Notes: generated by a model from the letters alone, not told the origin. Counted from the stretch's first letter, positions 18,661 to 26,564 are shown. The stretch: DNA of 64,000 bases from Ruminococcus_C sp963590855 (GCA_963590855.1 CAVAQT010000006.1:25037-89036); one strand, 5' to 3'. Made by a program: numbers and translations.

Positions 18661-19569
18661 TCACAGCAGCTTTTCCGGCGCATCGCAGACCGCCGTCCAC
18701 TTTTCCAGAAGCAGTTCCGGATAATAGGACAGCTTCGACTGGCGCAGCCCCGGGATGCCCAGATCCTCTTCCCGGTTCAGGTAGGTGTAATCCATGGCAA
18801 AATGCGCCGCAAACGCCTGCGCCATTGCCGGATACGCCCCGTGAAACCGGGTGTCCGCCTTTTCGATGTGTACGCCGAACACGTTGCTGCAAATCGGCTC
18901 ACCGATGGAAAATGCCGCGAGCTGGCCGTCCACCCGGAACAAGCCGCCCTTCAATTCCAGCGCCTCAAAGTTCTGGAAAAAGGTGTGGATGGCGTACTGC
19001 TCTGCCACACTGGAGGCATCGGAATATCCCTCCTTGGCGTTGTAGCTCTCGGCGGCAAAAGCAATGCACTCGTCAAAATCGTCCGGGGTGATCTCCGAAA
19101 AGACCGCGCCGTATCTGGCGAACTGGGCAATGTGATTCCGTTTCTTGTGATACTTTTTTCCGGCAAGCGCCGTAAAATCGGCGGTGCGGTAGAGATAATC
19201 CGCGCTGTCCCGGTTGTTTTCCAGGGTAAATACGTCCGGAAAAACCGCCTGTAGCTGCGGCAGGCTCTGACTGGTCAGTCCGGTGATGCAGAGGGGCTTT
19301 TGCTGTTCCGCCGCAAAGGCAGCCATCTCCCGGATGACCTGCCGCAGATCGCCGCTGCCGCTGGGAAACGAAAAGTGCGGCGCGCCGTCCGGGGTGTCAA
19401 AGGCGCAGATCAGGTAGAAGTTTTCATACCGGCAGATCCGGGAATCCGCATCCCGGCACCACGCCAGGTTGTTGGCGAAGCTGTACTCACAGCCCATAAA
19501 GTCGGACTGTTTCAGCGCCGCCTGGATCCAGAGACGGTCTGCCAGTGTGATCTTCCGGAAATTCAGCAT
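18661..19569 (-). CDS. DUF2156 / phosphatidylglycerol lysyltransferase C-terminal-like protein
   Basis: 302 residues from the ATG at 19569, whose ATGCTGA overlaps the tmk stop; aggagg lies upstream. The segment FRKITLADRLWIQAALKQSD and the later RNHIAQFARYGAVFSEITP and SYNAKEGYSD resemble the GNAT-like DUF2156 domain found in MprF C-termini, but there are no membrane segments. Cytoplasmic DUF2156 proteins are likely aminoacyl- or acyltransferases. Function not established. Confidence 0.8.
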   Translation of the reverse strand: MLNFRKITLADRLWIQAALKQSDFMGCEYSFANNLAWCRDADSRICRYENFYLICAFDTPDGAPHFSFPSGSGDLRQVIREMAAFAAEQQKPLCITGLTSQSLPQLQAVFPDVFTLENNRDSADYLYRTADFTALAGKKYHKKRNHIAQFARYGAVFSEITPDDFDECIAFAAESYNAKEGYSDASSVAEQYAIHTFFQNFEALELKGGLFRVDGQLAAFSIGEPICSNVFGVHIEKADTRFHGAYPAMAQAFAAHFAMDYTYLNREEDLGIPGLRQSKLSYYPELLLEKWTAVCDAPEKLL

Positions 19570-20240
19570 GCCAAAGCCTCCTGTATGCGCCGTGCCAGCT
19601 CGTCCCGGATCTGTTCGATGGGGTAGAGGTGCACACCGTCGGAGACCTCTACGAACTGCCACCCCAGCTTCGCCCCGGCATATGCGGCGGCACGGCTGCA
19701 CTGTTCCAGATAGCTGAGGTCTGCCTCGTGGATGTCCTTCCTGGCGGCATCACCGTCATAGCGCTTGGACAGCAGCTTCTGGGAAAGCGTCAGGGGCAGA
19801 GACAAAAACAGCACCAGATCCGGCTTCGGCAGTCCCAGCTTGCTGTACTCATAGTCCTCCAGCCAACGGAGATAGTCGTCCCACTGTGCCTGGGGCAGCT
19901 TGCTCATCTGATGGATGGCGTTGGAGGTGGTATAGCGGCTGGCAAGGATGATCTCGCCGGCGGCGTAGTTCTTTTCCCAGTCCAGCTTGTAGTTGGCATA
20001 GCGGTCTACGGCATAAAAGCTGGATGCGGCATAGGCATTCACGCCGCCGGGCGTGTCGGAAAAATCACCGCGGAGGTACATTTTCACCAGCGCCGCCGAG
20101 GGCTTGTCGTACATGGGAAAGCTGATGGGCTTTACCGTCCGCCCCTGTTCTGTCAGCAGCCGGGTCAGCGCCTCAAACTGGGTGGACTTGCCGCAGCCGT
20201 CCAGACCGTCCAGTACAATGATCTTACCTTGTTTCACCAT
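19563..20240 (-). CDS. tmk: Thymidylate kinase
   Basis: 225 residues. It phosphorylates dTMP to dTDP. The P-loop LDGLDGCGKSTQ is at residues ~9-20, a VDRYANYKLDW segment near 80, and SRYTTSNAIHQMSKL near 100. It is coupled with thyX upstream (17-base overlap), so dTMP synthesis and phosphorylation are encoded together. Confidence 0.93.
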   Translation of the reverse strand: MVKQGKIIVLDGLDGCGKSTQFEALTRLLTEQGRTVKPISFPMYDKPSAALVKMYLRGDFSDTPGGVNAYAASSFYAVDRYANYKLDWEKNYAAGEIILASRYTTSNAIHQMSKLPQAQWDDYLRWLEDYEYSKLGLPKPDLVLFLSLPLTLSQKLLSKRYDGDAARKDIHEADLSYLEQCSRAAAYAGAKLGWQFVEVSDGVHLYPIEQIRDELARRIQEALAC

Positions 20241-20997
20241 GGATCACCTCAAACTTTTCCCGTACTTCCTTTGCCTTGCCGCAGCTCATCTTGCCCTCGG
20301 TACATCCGCCGCAATAGCAGGACGGCCCGGCGGTGCGGAACAGCGCCGGAGAGACCTCGCAGCAGAGCCGGAGCATTTCGGTGGCCGCCTCCCGGATCTC
20401 CCACTGTGCCCGGTTGCAGCACCGCAGCCGGAAAAAGTTCCGGAGACTGCGGACATTCATGGTCACGATCATCTTCGTCTCACAGGCGTTGGGGAGGACA
20501 TACCGCGCATCTTCAATGGCTTTTTTCTCTGCCTTGGTGCGCGCCGCCTTTTCCGTACATCCCTGCGCCAGAAATTCCGGCACATACTTTGCCGCCAGGG
20601 CATCCGCCAGGTGGTTGTAGCTGTCGATGGACTGCTGCATGGCGTTTTCATACGCCTGTTTCAGTGCCGGGTCTGCGGCAATGGCCGGGGGCGTGATGAA
20701 AACGAAGTGATCCTGACGCACATAGCGCTGACTCTGGACAGAGAACGACGCAATGCGGTGACGCGTGATCTGCGCCAAAAAGGAACGGGAAACGCCCTCG
20801 ATGCCAAAGGTAAATGTCACATGCTCCACAGGGCTTTCGTGCCCGAACCCTGCCAGCATTTCTACGAATTGTTCTGCGCGTTCCTGGGAGATGGACTCCC
20901 GCAGCGCCGCAACGTCAGTATCGGAATAACAAAGCCGGGCAGCCGCTGCGACAGTCTGTTCCGGTGTAGGGGTATGCGCCAGCAAAACCACTTTCAT
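20224..20997 (-). CDS. thyX: Flavin-dependent thymidylate synthase
   Basis: 257 residues from the ATG at 20997, with caggag upstream. The ThyX motif RHRIASFSVQSQRYV (RHRxxSxxxxSxRY) is near residue 80. The enzyme makes dTMP from dUMP with FAD and methylene-THF. An extended Cys-rich C-terminus (CYCGGCTEGKMSCGK) is unusual for ThyX and could bind a metal. It is first in a thyX-tmk-DUF2156 transcription unit with its own promoter. Confidence 0.94.
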   Translation of the reverse strand: MKVVLLAHTPTPEQTVAAAARLCYSDTDVAALRESISQERAEQFVEMLAGFGHESPVEHVTFTFGIEGVSRSFLAQITRHRIASFSVQSQRYVRQDHFVFITPPAIAADPALKQAYENAMQQSIDSYNHLADALAAKYVPEFLAQGCTEKAARTKAEKKAIEDARYVLPNACETKMIVTMNVRSLRNFFRLRCCNRAQWEIREAATEMLRLCCEVSPALFRTAGPSCYCGGCTEGKMSCGKAKEVREKFEVIHGETR

Positions 20998-21039
20998 TCT
21001 ATCACACTCCTGTATTTTTTGTGCTCTTGATATCATCTC

Positions 21040-21068
21040 ATTATACCACACAATAGGGCAAAGTGCAA
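21040..21068 (-). promoter_or_regulatory. thyX promoter
   Basis: On the minus strand TTGCAC and TATAAT are spaced by 17 bases, with the -10 preceded by TGTGG. The start codon lies about 45 bases downstream. Confidence 0.8.
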
Positions 21069-21155
21069 GCCTTTCACCGGAAAAAGAAAACCCATCCGCC
21101 TGTGTGATGTCTTATCGTGAACGCATAGCGTGAAACGGAACCCCACCCACCGTAG

Positions 21156-21174
21156 GGGCGAACATTGTTCGCCC
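21156..21174. repeat. GGGCGAAC-GTTCGCCC palindrome, copy 1
   Basis: GGGCGAACATTGTTCGCCC is a near-perfect 19-base palindrome preceded by CGTAGG. The same unit occurs at 25767 and 43927. Confidence 0.7.
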
Positions 21175-21274
21175 GTGACTTCTCAGTCAGTCTGCGGATG
21201 TCACCTCCTTAAAAAACAAAAAAGCGCCCCGATCAAAATCGGAACGCTTCGGTTATCTGAGTTGTCAGATCAGC

Positions 21275-21517
21275 TTAGTCGCTGACATACGGCAGCAGAG
21301 CAATGTGTCTTGCACGCTTGATCGCAGTTGTCAGTTCACGCTGATGGAATGCACAAGTGCCGGTAACTCTGCGGGGCAGAATCTTTGCACGTTCAGTCAT
21401 GCACTTCTTGAGCTTGGCAACGTCCTTATAGTCGATCCGCTCTACGCGGTCAACACAGAACATACAAACCTTTTTGCGGGGGCGCTTGCCGCCGCGCTGA
21501 GATCTTTCTCTCTCCAT
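21275..21517 (-). CDS. rpsR: 30S ribosomal protein S18
   Basis: 80 residues. MERERSQRGGKRPRKKVCMF, then DYKDVAKLKKCMTERAKILP and TGTCAFHQRELTTAIKRAR are standard S18. An N-terminal Cys pair (CMFC) suggests the zinc-binding (C+) form. It is the third gene of rpsF-ssb-rpsR. An AGGAGG RBS is close upstream. Confidence 0.97.
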   Translation of the reverse strand: MERERSQRGGKRPRKKVCMFCVDRVERIDYKDVAKLKKCMTERAKILPRRVTGTCAFHQRELTTAIKRARHIALLPYVSD

Positions 21518-21564
21518 GATGATTTATCCTCCTATCTGCAATGCGGTATTTTCATTCGCTTTCA

Positions 21565-22110
21565 TCAGAAGGGAACTTCGCCGTCGCTGAGGATCTCTTC
21601 AAAGTCGCCCAGATCTCCCAGCTGCAATGCACCAGGTGCATTGTTTGCTGCCGGAGCAGCCTGGGGAGCAGGCGCTGCCTGAGGTGCAGGCTGCTGATAT
21701 GCCGGGGCAGGCTGTGCCGGAGCTGCTTGTGCATAAGCAGGCTGCTGGTAAGCGCCCTGATATCCGCCGCCGTTTTCCTGTGCAGCGCGCTTGGACTCTC
21801 CGAAAGAGATGTTGTCCGCCTGGACTTCCATGCTGTAGTGCTTGACGCCGTTCTGGTCGGTATAGTCGCTGTTGCGCAGGCTGCCCTCCACAATGACCAT
21901 ACTGCCCTTGTGGAAATAGCGGCTCACGAACTCAGCCTGCTGTCTCCAGCAGCTGACGCTGATGAAATCCGCCTCACGTTCGCCGGTCTGCTTGTTGGCA
22001 AAACGACGATCGACTGCCACGCGGATGCGGCATACCGGGACGCCGCTCTGTGTCTGCCGGAAATCCGGATCTGCACAAAGCCGACCCATCAAAATCACTT
22101 TGTTCAGCAT
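21565..22110 (-). CDS. ssb: Single-stranded DNA-binding protein
   Basis: 181 residues. The OB-fold occupies residues 1-105 (MLNKVILMGRLCADPDFR, then SVSCWRQQAEFVSRYFHKGS and VQADNISF). A Gln/Pro/Ala-rich linker follows. The acidic C-terminal tip reads DFEEILSDGEVPF, a variant of the usual DDDIPF partner-binding tip. Location between rpsF and rpsR is the standard Firmicute order. Confidence 0.97.
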   Translation of the reverse strand: MLNKVILMGRLCADPDFRQTQSGVPVCRIRVAVDRRFANKQTGEREADFISVSCWRQQAEFVSRYFHKGSMVIVEGSLRNSDYTDQNGVKHYSMEVQADNISFGESKRAAQENGGGYQGAYQQPAYAQAAPAQPAPAYQQPAPQAAPAPQAAPAANNAPGALQLGDLGDFEEILSDGEVPF

Positions 22111-22135
22111 GTTGTTCCCCTTTCTGAAATTCGTC

Positions 22136-22426
22136 TTACTTTACGGTAACGAGAGAACGCAGAACGCCGTCTGTGATGTTCAGAACACGCTCTACTTCTG
22201 CCGGTACGTCCGGAGTGGACGTAAAGGTATACAGTGTGTAGTAACCGTCCGGCTCGTCGTTGATCGGATACGCCAGCTTACGCTTGCCCCACTCGTTTAC
22301 TTCGTCCAGTGTGGCAGCGGATGCGATCTTCTCGCGGAACTTTTCAACCAGTTCCTTTGCAGCTTCCTCACCGTTCTTCAGACTGAAAACCGTCATCAGC
22401 TCGTAGGATTCCTGTTTCTTTGCCAT
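22136..22426 (-). CDS. rpsF: 30S ribosomal protein S6
   Basis: 96 residues from the ATG at 22426, with gaggtg upstream. YELMTVFSLKNGEEAAKELV, NEWGKRKLAYPINDEPDGYY and a C-terminal RVLNITDGVLRSLVTVK are typical S6. First gene of the rpsF-ssb-rpsR operon. Confidence 0.97.
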   Translation of the reverse strand: MAKKQESYELMTVFSLKNGEEAAKELVEKFREKIASAATLDEVNEWGKRKLAYPINDEPDGYYTLYTFTSTPDVPAEVERVLNITDGVLRSLVTVK

Positions 22427-22486
22427 ACTCAATACACCTCCTTCTGGATTTCGCCCATGCAGAGCATGAGCAAGGATAACACACCT

Positions 22487-22515
22487 ATTATACCAAACCC
22501 GTCCGCAAAAGTCAA
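22487..22515 (-). promoter_or_regulatory. rpsF-ssb-rpsR promoter
   Basis: Minus-strand TTGACT and TATAAT are separated by 17 bases. The leader to rpsF is about 55 bases and contains no obvious S6:S18 binding hairpin. Confidence 0.85.
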
Positions 22516-22606
22516 GCCCTTTTGCAAAAAAATTTTCTTTTTGCAGAACTGCGCAGAAAAAAGCCGCCCCCTGCAGAACCGCAAACGCACGGGCGGAGAG
22601 AAAAAC

Positions 22607-22654
22607 GCACCTCCACCATAGGAGAAACATTGTTCGTTCCTACGATGGAGGTGC
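22607..22654. repeat. Inverted repeat next to orphan RNA
   Basis: GCACCTCCACCATAGG and CCTACGATGGAGGTGC are 14-16 base arms around AGAAACATTGTTCGTT. The centre is a degenerate copy of the GAAC-GTTC palindrome. It occupies the place where a toxin gene would lie relative to the neighbouring antisense-type RNA. Confidence 0.6.
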
Positions 22655-22745
22655 ATAAAAAAGAAATAACCGCCCGTGACTCCAATCATGACAGTTATTT
22701 CTTCACTCATGTGGGAGCAGACCGTCTGCCGGCGTGCCCTTTTCT
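22655..22745 (-). ncRNA. Orphan antitoxin-like small RNA
   Basis: A complete minus-strand promoter (22752-22780) leads into about 90 bases ending in a hairpin AGAAATAAC...GGTTATTTCT followed by TTTTTT. The transcript contains GCCGGCAGACGGTCTGCTCC, homologous to ACCGGTAGACGGTCGCTCCC of the RNA at 31531, and the terminator stems are also homologous. No toxin-like ORF ends in the stem on the opposite strand here, so it looks like an orphan or decayed type I toxin-antitoxin locus. Confidence 0.65.
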
Positions 22746-22751
22746 ATTTCT

Positions 22752-22780
22752 ATGATACGCTATTGTTTTAGATTTGTCAA
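22752..22780 (-). promoter_or_regulatory. Promoter of orphan small RNA
   Basis: Minus-strand TTGACA and TATCAT spaced by exactly 17 bases, with no open reading frame downstream. Confidence 0.8.
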
Positions 22781-22826
22781 GCAAAAATTTTGTTTTGGCC
22801 GTTATACTTATATAATAGTATCCGGC

Positions 22827-23684
22827 TCATCCCAACCCCTCGGCCTGCGCAAAGGTCATGCCCGGATGCAGCGCCATGTTGAGGGAACACGCCAGCAGAT
22901 CTCCGGCGTGATCGATGAGCCGGTCGATGTCCCGGGGCGTGACCATCATGTTGGGGCGGCTCTTGGGGACGCTTTTGCCGTAGATGCCCTGGACGGCGGT
23001 GTGCAGATCCACCACTGTCGGAACGCCCAGAGCAATCACCGGCACGCCCAGCGTCCGCCGGGACAGCTCTGCCCGTCGGTTCGCCACGCCGCTGCCGGGG
23101 GAGATGCCGCTGTCACTCATCTGGATGGTCGTCCCCAGCCGGGACAGTTCCGCACACGCCAGTGCATCCACCGCCACCACCGCCGCCGGATGAATTTGCC
23201 TGCAAACCGCTTCGATCAGTTCCGCTGACTCCATGCCGGTCTGCCCCAATACGCCGCCGGCGAGGACGCAGACCTGGCGCAGCTCCGGCAGATAGGACAG
23301 CTCCTCTTCGGTGAGCGCCGTGCGGAGATGCCGCGTCGCCAGCACTTTGGATGCCACGCGCGGCCCCAGCGCATCCGGTGTAATGGCGCGGTTTCCCAGC
23401 CCGGCGAGAAAGACGCAGCCCTCTTCCGGGAGAAAACGCCCCAGTTCTGCTGCCAGTTCCTCCGCCATTTCCTGATAGTCGCTGCTGCTCCGGGAGATGG
23501 CGGCGGCTTCCAGGGTGACATACCGCCCGGCAGGCTTCCCGATGGGTGCGCCGCAGGTGTCGTTTTTGATGCGGATCTCCGTGATGGAAAAGGCGCTGCC
23601 GCGCGTCTCCTGGGTCACGCCGGGCAGGGACGGGGCGGCGGCGGTGCGTTCTACGGCGAGGTCGGTGCGGATCGGCTCTAACAT
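22827..23684 (-). CDS. gpr: GPR endopeptidase (germination protease)
   Basis: 285 residues, somewhat shorter than the ~370 of Bacillus. It degrades small acid-soluble spore proteins at germination. Matching segments are TDLAVERTAAAP, SITEIRIKNDTCGAPIGKPA, VFLAGLGNRAITPDALGP, VLAGGVLGQTGMESAELI and SDSGISPGSGVANRR. An aggagg RBS lies 9 bases upstream. Presence of gpr implies a spore-forming ancestor or a working sporulation programme. Confidence 0.92.
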   Translation of the reverse strand: MLEPIRTDLAVERTAAAPSLPGVTQETRGSAFSITEIRIKNDTCGAPIGKPAGRYVTLEAAAISRSSSDYQEMAEELAAELGRFLPEEGCVFLAGLGNRAITPDALGPRVASKVLATRHLRTALTEEELSYLPELRQVCVLAGGVLGQTGMESAELIEAVCRQIHPAAVVAVDALACAELSRLGTTIQMSDSGISPGSGVANRRAELSRRTLGVPVIALGVPTVVDLHTAVQGIYGKSVPKSRPNMMVTPRDIDRLIDHAGDLLACSLNMALHPGMTFAQAEGLG

Positions 23685-23760
23685 ACAAATACCTCCTGGT
23701 TTTTGTGCAAACTGCTAGCTTTTCACGAGAAAAAATTGTATCGTTCCTCGAAAATACCTA

Positions 23761-23789
23761 TTGCAATTTCCGGTGGGCTGTGTTATAAT
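23761..23789 (+). promoter_or_regulatory. rpsT promoter
   Basis: TTGCAA and TATAAT with a 17-base spacer; transcription would start near 23796, giving a leader of about 175 bases before rpsT. Confidence 0.85.
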
Positions 23790-23795
23790 AGAGTT

Positions 23796-23971
23796 TAGTC
23801 ACGGTGTTCTCACGAAGAACACCAGCATTTGGTCGTTCCAATTGCGGGGAGATTTTCCCACGAGCCGGCGGTACCGTGTCAATGCTGCCGGTCGTGTATG
23901 ACGTACAGAATCCGGTGATTCGAGGGAATAACACCCATTATTTTGATTGTTGAAAAAAGGAGATCTGAACT
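23796..23971 (+). promoter_or_regulatory. Structured leader upstream of rpsT
   Basis: Two clear helices are visible: GGTGTTCT..AGAACACC near 23802-23822, and CACGAgCCGGC (23859-23869) pairing with GCCGGTCGTG (23887-23896). The leader is unusually long for an 86-residue ribosomal protein and has no terminator-like T tract. It may be an autoregulatory site for S20 or an unrelated RNA. Confidence 0.45.
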
Positions 23972-24232
23972 ATGCCGAATATTCGTTCTGCTAAGAAGCG
24001 CGTAAAAGTAAGTGCAACCAAGACTGCTGCCAACAAGGCTCGCAAGTCCAACCTCAAGACCATGATCAAGAAGGCTGACGCAGCATGCGCAGCAAACGCA
24101 GCTGATAAGGAAGCTGCTGTACGCGTAGCGATCAAGCGCGTAGACCAGGCTTGCGCAAAGGGTCTGATGCACAAGAATGCAGCTGCCCGCAAGAAGTCTC
24201 AGCTGGCAAAGAAGCTGAACGCTGCAAAGTAA
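23972..24232 (+). CDS. rpsT: 30S ribosomal protein S20
   Basis: 86 residues, Lys- and Ala-rich. MPNIRSAKKRVKVSATKTAA, RKSNLKTMIKKADAA and a C-terminal KGLMHKNAAARKKSQLAKKL are characteristic. A strong AAAGGAG RBS is present. It is monocistronic, between its own promoter and a terminator. Confidence 0.96.
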   Translation: MPNIRSAKKRVKVSATKTAANKARKSNLKTMIKKADAACAANAADKEAAVRVAIKRVDQACAKGLMHKNAAARKKSQLAKKLNAAK

Positions 24233-24266
24233 GCGAGAACATCGCATTTGTCACAAGGTAAAAAAG

Positions 24267-24300
24267 AAAGCGCATATGCCCGCGGGTGTATGCGCTTTTT
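24267..24300 (+). terminator. rpsT terminator
   Basis: AAAGCGCATA and TATGCGCTTT arms around a 12-base loop, followed by TT. Confidence 0.85.
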
Positions 24301-24306
24301 GTGTTG

Positions 24307-24654
24307 TCAGAACGGCAGCCCGAAGCTCACCTGCAATGCGTGGTCTACCCGGGTCATAGACGGTTCATCCAGTTCGCCCATGCGGTCTTTCAGCCGCCGC
24401 TTATCCAGGGTGCGGATCTGTTCCAACAGGACTACGCTGTCCTTGGTGAGACCGCACCGCGCCGCCTGCACGTCGATGTGGGTCGGAAGCCGGGCTTTGT
24501 CCCGGCGGCTTGTGATGGCGGCGGCGATCACCGTAGGACTGTGCCGGTTTCCCACATCGTTCTGCACGATAAGTACCGGTCGGATGCCGCCCTGTTCTGA
24601 GCCGACTACCGGGCTGAGATCTGCGTAATAAATTTCACCACGCTTGACCAGCAT
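24307..24654 (-). CDS. Solitary MazF/PemK-family mRNA interferase
   Basis: 115 residues, the normal NdoA/EndoA length. Motifs: RGEIYYADLSPVVGSEQGG at the N-terminus (with the conserved GSEQGG), RPVLIVQNDVGN, and TVIAAAITSR followed by LPTHIDV. This family cleaves single-stranded RNA. GGAGGG lies upstream of the start. No antitoxin ORF of the MazE or NdoAI type is found immediately upstream; the region there holds only a palindromic repeat. Confidence 0.88.
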   Translation of the reverse strand: MLVKRGEIYYADLSPVVGSEQGGIRPVLIVQNDVGNRHSPTVIAAAITSRRDKARLPTHIDVQAARCGLTKDSVVLLEQIRTLDKRRLKDRMGELDEPSMTRVDHALQVSFGLPF

Positions 24655-24727
24655 GGAGATCCCTCCTTTTTAGAAACGGCGCTGCGCATCGTCCGCGCAG
24701 TGCCAGCGAAGTATGATTCTGACTGTA

Positions 24728-24774
24728 GAACCTGTCTTCACAAGACACAGGTATACGCTTGTGAAGACAGGTTC
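24728..24774. repeat. Palindrome GAACCTGTCTTCACAAG, copy 1
   Basis: Two perfect 17-base arms, GAACCTGTCTTCACAAG and CTTGTGAAGACAGGTTC, enclose 13 bases containing GTATACG. Related arms recur at 33335-33495 and 52431-52477. Confidence 0.8.
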
Positions 24775-24910
24775 GTATGCTCACCGGTGCATTCCTAGTA
24801 TGCCCGGTTTTTTTCAAAATAATCAAAGCAGCACCGCATCCGCTCTGTACGGGATCGCCCCAGGAAAAAGCGGTGCTGTTTTATCATATTCGCGGAGGGA
24901 AAAAGAAGTG

Positions 24911-25339
24911 CTACTGCCGATAGGAGGGCAGCAGAAATTCCATGCCGGGGAGATTCCGGACGACGCCGAACACCAGCAGCACGGCGATGCTGCCCCAGAG
25001 GAGGATGCTTTCCGCGCGGCTGTTTTTGGCGAACCATTTCGGATTCCACAGCGCCCGGATGCACAGCCCGGCGAGCCAGAAGGGGGAGAGCAGTGTCAGG
25101 GCGAGATTTTCTTTTGCCGCGCCGGGAATGTCCAGATGGAGCAGCTTCATGCAGAAGTGTGAAACGCCGCAGCCCGGACAGGCGAAGCCTGTGAGCTTTT
25201 GAAAGATGCAGGGAATCCGCAGCGGTGTCAGCAGAGTGACCAGGTAGTAAGCGCCGCCCAGGAGTAAGAATCCGGCAAACACGCGCAGCTGGCGGCGGTG
25301 CGTGTGAAGGAAGAACCGTAAATTTTGCAGGGAAGCCAT
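24911..25339 (-). CDS. DUF2752 membrane protein
   Basis: 142 residues from the ATG at 25339, with aaggag upstream. The DUF2752 signature TGFACPGCGVSHFCMKLLH is near residue 65, followed by two hydrophobic helices (residues ~92-108 and ~117-132) and preceded by one near 25-42. The family is of unknown function; the Cys pair may bind metal or form a disulfide. Monocistronic. Confidence 0.85.
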   Translation of the reverse strand: MASLQNLRFFLHTHRRQLRVFAGFLLLGGAYYLVTLLTPLRIPCIFQKLTGFACPGCGVSHFCMKLLHLDIPGAAKENLALTLLSPFWLAGLCIRALWNPKWFAKNSRAESILLWGSIAVLLVFGVVRNLPGMEFLLPSYRQ

Positions 25340-25928
25340 CTCCTCAACTCCTTTCGGGATTTTTGTTGTGCGTAACAAAAATAACACTGCCAATCGTGCA
25401 ACACACTGCCGCACCAACAAGGGTAGGCGAACTCTTTTCTTTTTTTGCTTCTTTTTTTCTTTTTAGCAAAGAAAAAAAGAAGAGAATTTTTGTGTAATGG
25501 TTTTGCGCAAGAAAACAAAAGCGCAGCAAACGCTATAAAAATAACAAAAACCACACTCAAAACAAACGCCCAGAACGCCAACACTGCACATACAGGAAAA
25601 GGCAAACAAAAGCGTTTGCGCAGCCAAAGGCGGACAGCGAGGGAAACGAGCGATTCCGCCGGACGGTTTCACAGTGTTTTCCCCAGGACGGCGTTGCCGG
25701 GAACACCAAGGTATCAATGGTATCCCCCTGTCCTATCGGACATCCCCCTTTTCAAGGGGGACTTTCGGGCGAACGGTATTCGCCCCTATGGTATTCCTTT
25801 TCAAGAGCCACGGGTCGATGTGGGCATCGACCCCTACGGTGTTTCTCTGTCAGTTGCGCTGAACACAGAAAAAGCTGCACGGAAAAGTTCCGGTGCAGCT
25901 TTTGTGCTTGCTGTGTTTGTGCTGTGGG
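25340..25928. other. Gene-free stretch with low-complexity hairpin and palindromic repeats
   Basis: A long pyrimidine/purine hairpin CTTCTTTTTTTCTTT..AAAGAAAAAAAGAAG lies at 25449-25483. Further on are CCCCCTTTTCAAGGGGG (25744-25760), GGGCGAACGGTATTCGCCC (25767-25785) and GGGTCGATGTGGGCATCGACCC (25809-25830). I see no supportable coding region here. Confidence 0.6.
25767..25785. repeat. GGGCGAAC-type palindrome, copy 2
   Basis: GGGCGAACGGTATTCGCCC, preceded by a CCCCCTTTTCAAGGGGG hairpin. The order of the two units is reversed relative to the copy near 43927. Confidence 0.7.
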
Positions 25929-26453
25929 TTATGCCAGCTGGTTCAGCTCGTTCTGCATCAGCGCATAAGAGACAATGCTCAGTCCCACGATCGCCAGGAT
26001 CAGATACAAGATACCGGAGTTGCCGGAGGGCAGACCGCGGGATGCTTTTACCTGGTCGATGGTGTCGCCCTGCTTGTAGAGCCAGTACCACATGTAAATG
26101 CCGCAGGTGATGATGCCCAGCAGGATCACTACGCCGCCGGAGGTCGCGTTCGGATCGCCTTTCAGCTTGTTCACATCCTCGGTCAGCTTGTAGATCCAGT
26201 ACAAGCCGTAAATGCCGCAGGTCACAATGGTCAGGATGATGCAAAGCGCAATGTTTCTCTGCTCGATGGGGCCGCCGCCCGGGAACGGATTGCCGTTGAA
26301 TACCGGAGGCGGTGTCGTGCCGTTGTTCGGCGCACTGCCCTGAAAGTTCGGCTGTGCCTGGGGCGGAATGGGTGCAGCATTCATGGAATTGCCGCAGTTG
26401 GCACAGAATGCAGTGCCGTCCGGGTTGTTGCTGCCGCAGTTAGGACAAATCAT
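25929..26453 (-). CDS. Zinc-ribbon DUF4234 membrane protein
   Basis: 174 residues. An N-terminal zinc ribbon (CPNCGSNNPDGTAFCANCG) is followed by a Pro/Asn/Gly-rich linker and then the DUF4234 domain with three hydrophobic segments, including TIVTCGIYGLYWIYKLTEDV and IITCGIYMWYWLYKQGD, an internal duplication of CGIYxxYWxYK. Function unknown; common in gut Firmicutes. Own promoter. Confidence 0.85.
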   Translation of the reverse strand: MICPNCGSNNPDGTAFCANCGNSMNAAPIPPQAQPNFQGSAPNNGTTPPPVFNGNPFPGGGPIEQRNIALCIILTIVTCGIYGLYWIYKLTEDVNKLKGDPNATSGGVVILLGIITCGIYMWYWLYKQGDTIDQVKASRGLPSGNSGILYLILAIVGLSIVSYALMQNELNQLA

Positions 26454-26535
26454 AGTAATCTCCTCAAAATGTATTTGACGCGTTTTTGCCGGCAGCCGTT
26501 CCGCCGGGAAATCGTCATTCCAATATCATATGCCT

Positions 26536-26564
26536 AGTATAGCACATCCTATGGCAATTGTCAA
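26536..26564 (-). promoter_or_regulatory. Promoter of DUF4234 gene
   Basis: Minus-strand TTGACA and TATACT, 17-base spacer, with extended TGC before the -10. Confidence 0.85.

Noticed and set aside
22429..22710. A 93-codon minus-strand frame starting MSEEITVMIGVTGGYFFF
   Set aside because: It reads through the terminator hairpin of the orphan small RNA and the rpsF promoter, with no coding character; the hairpin explains it.
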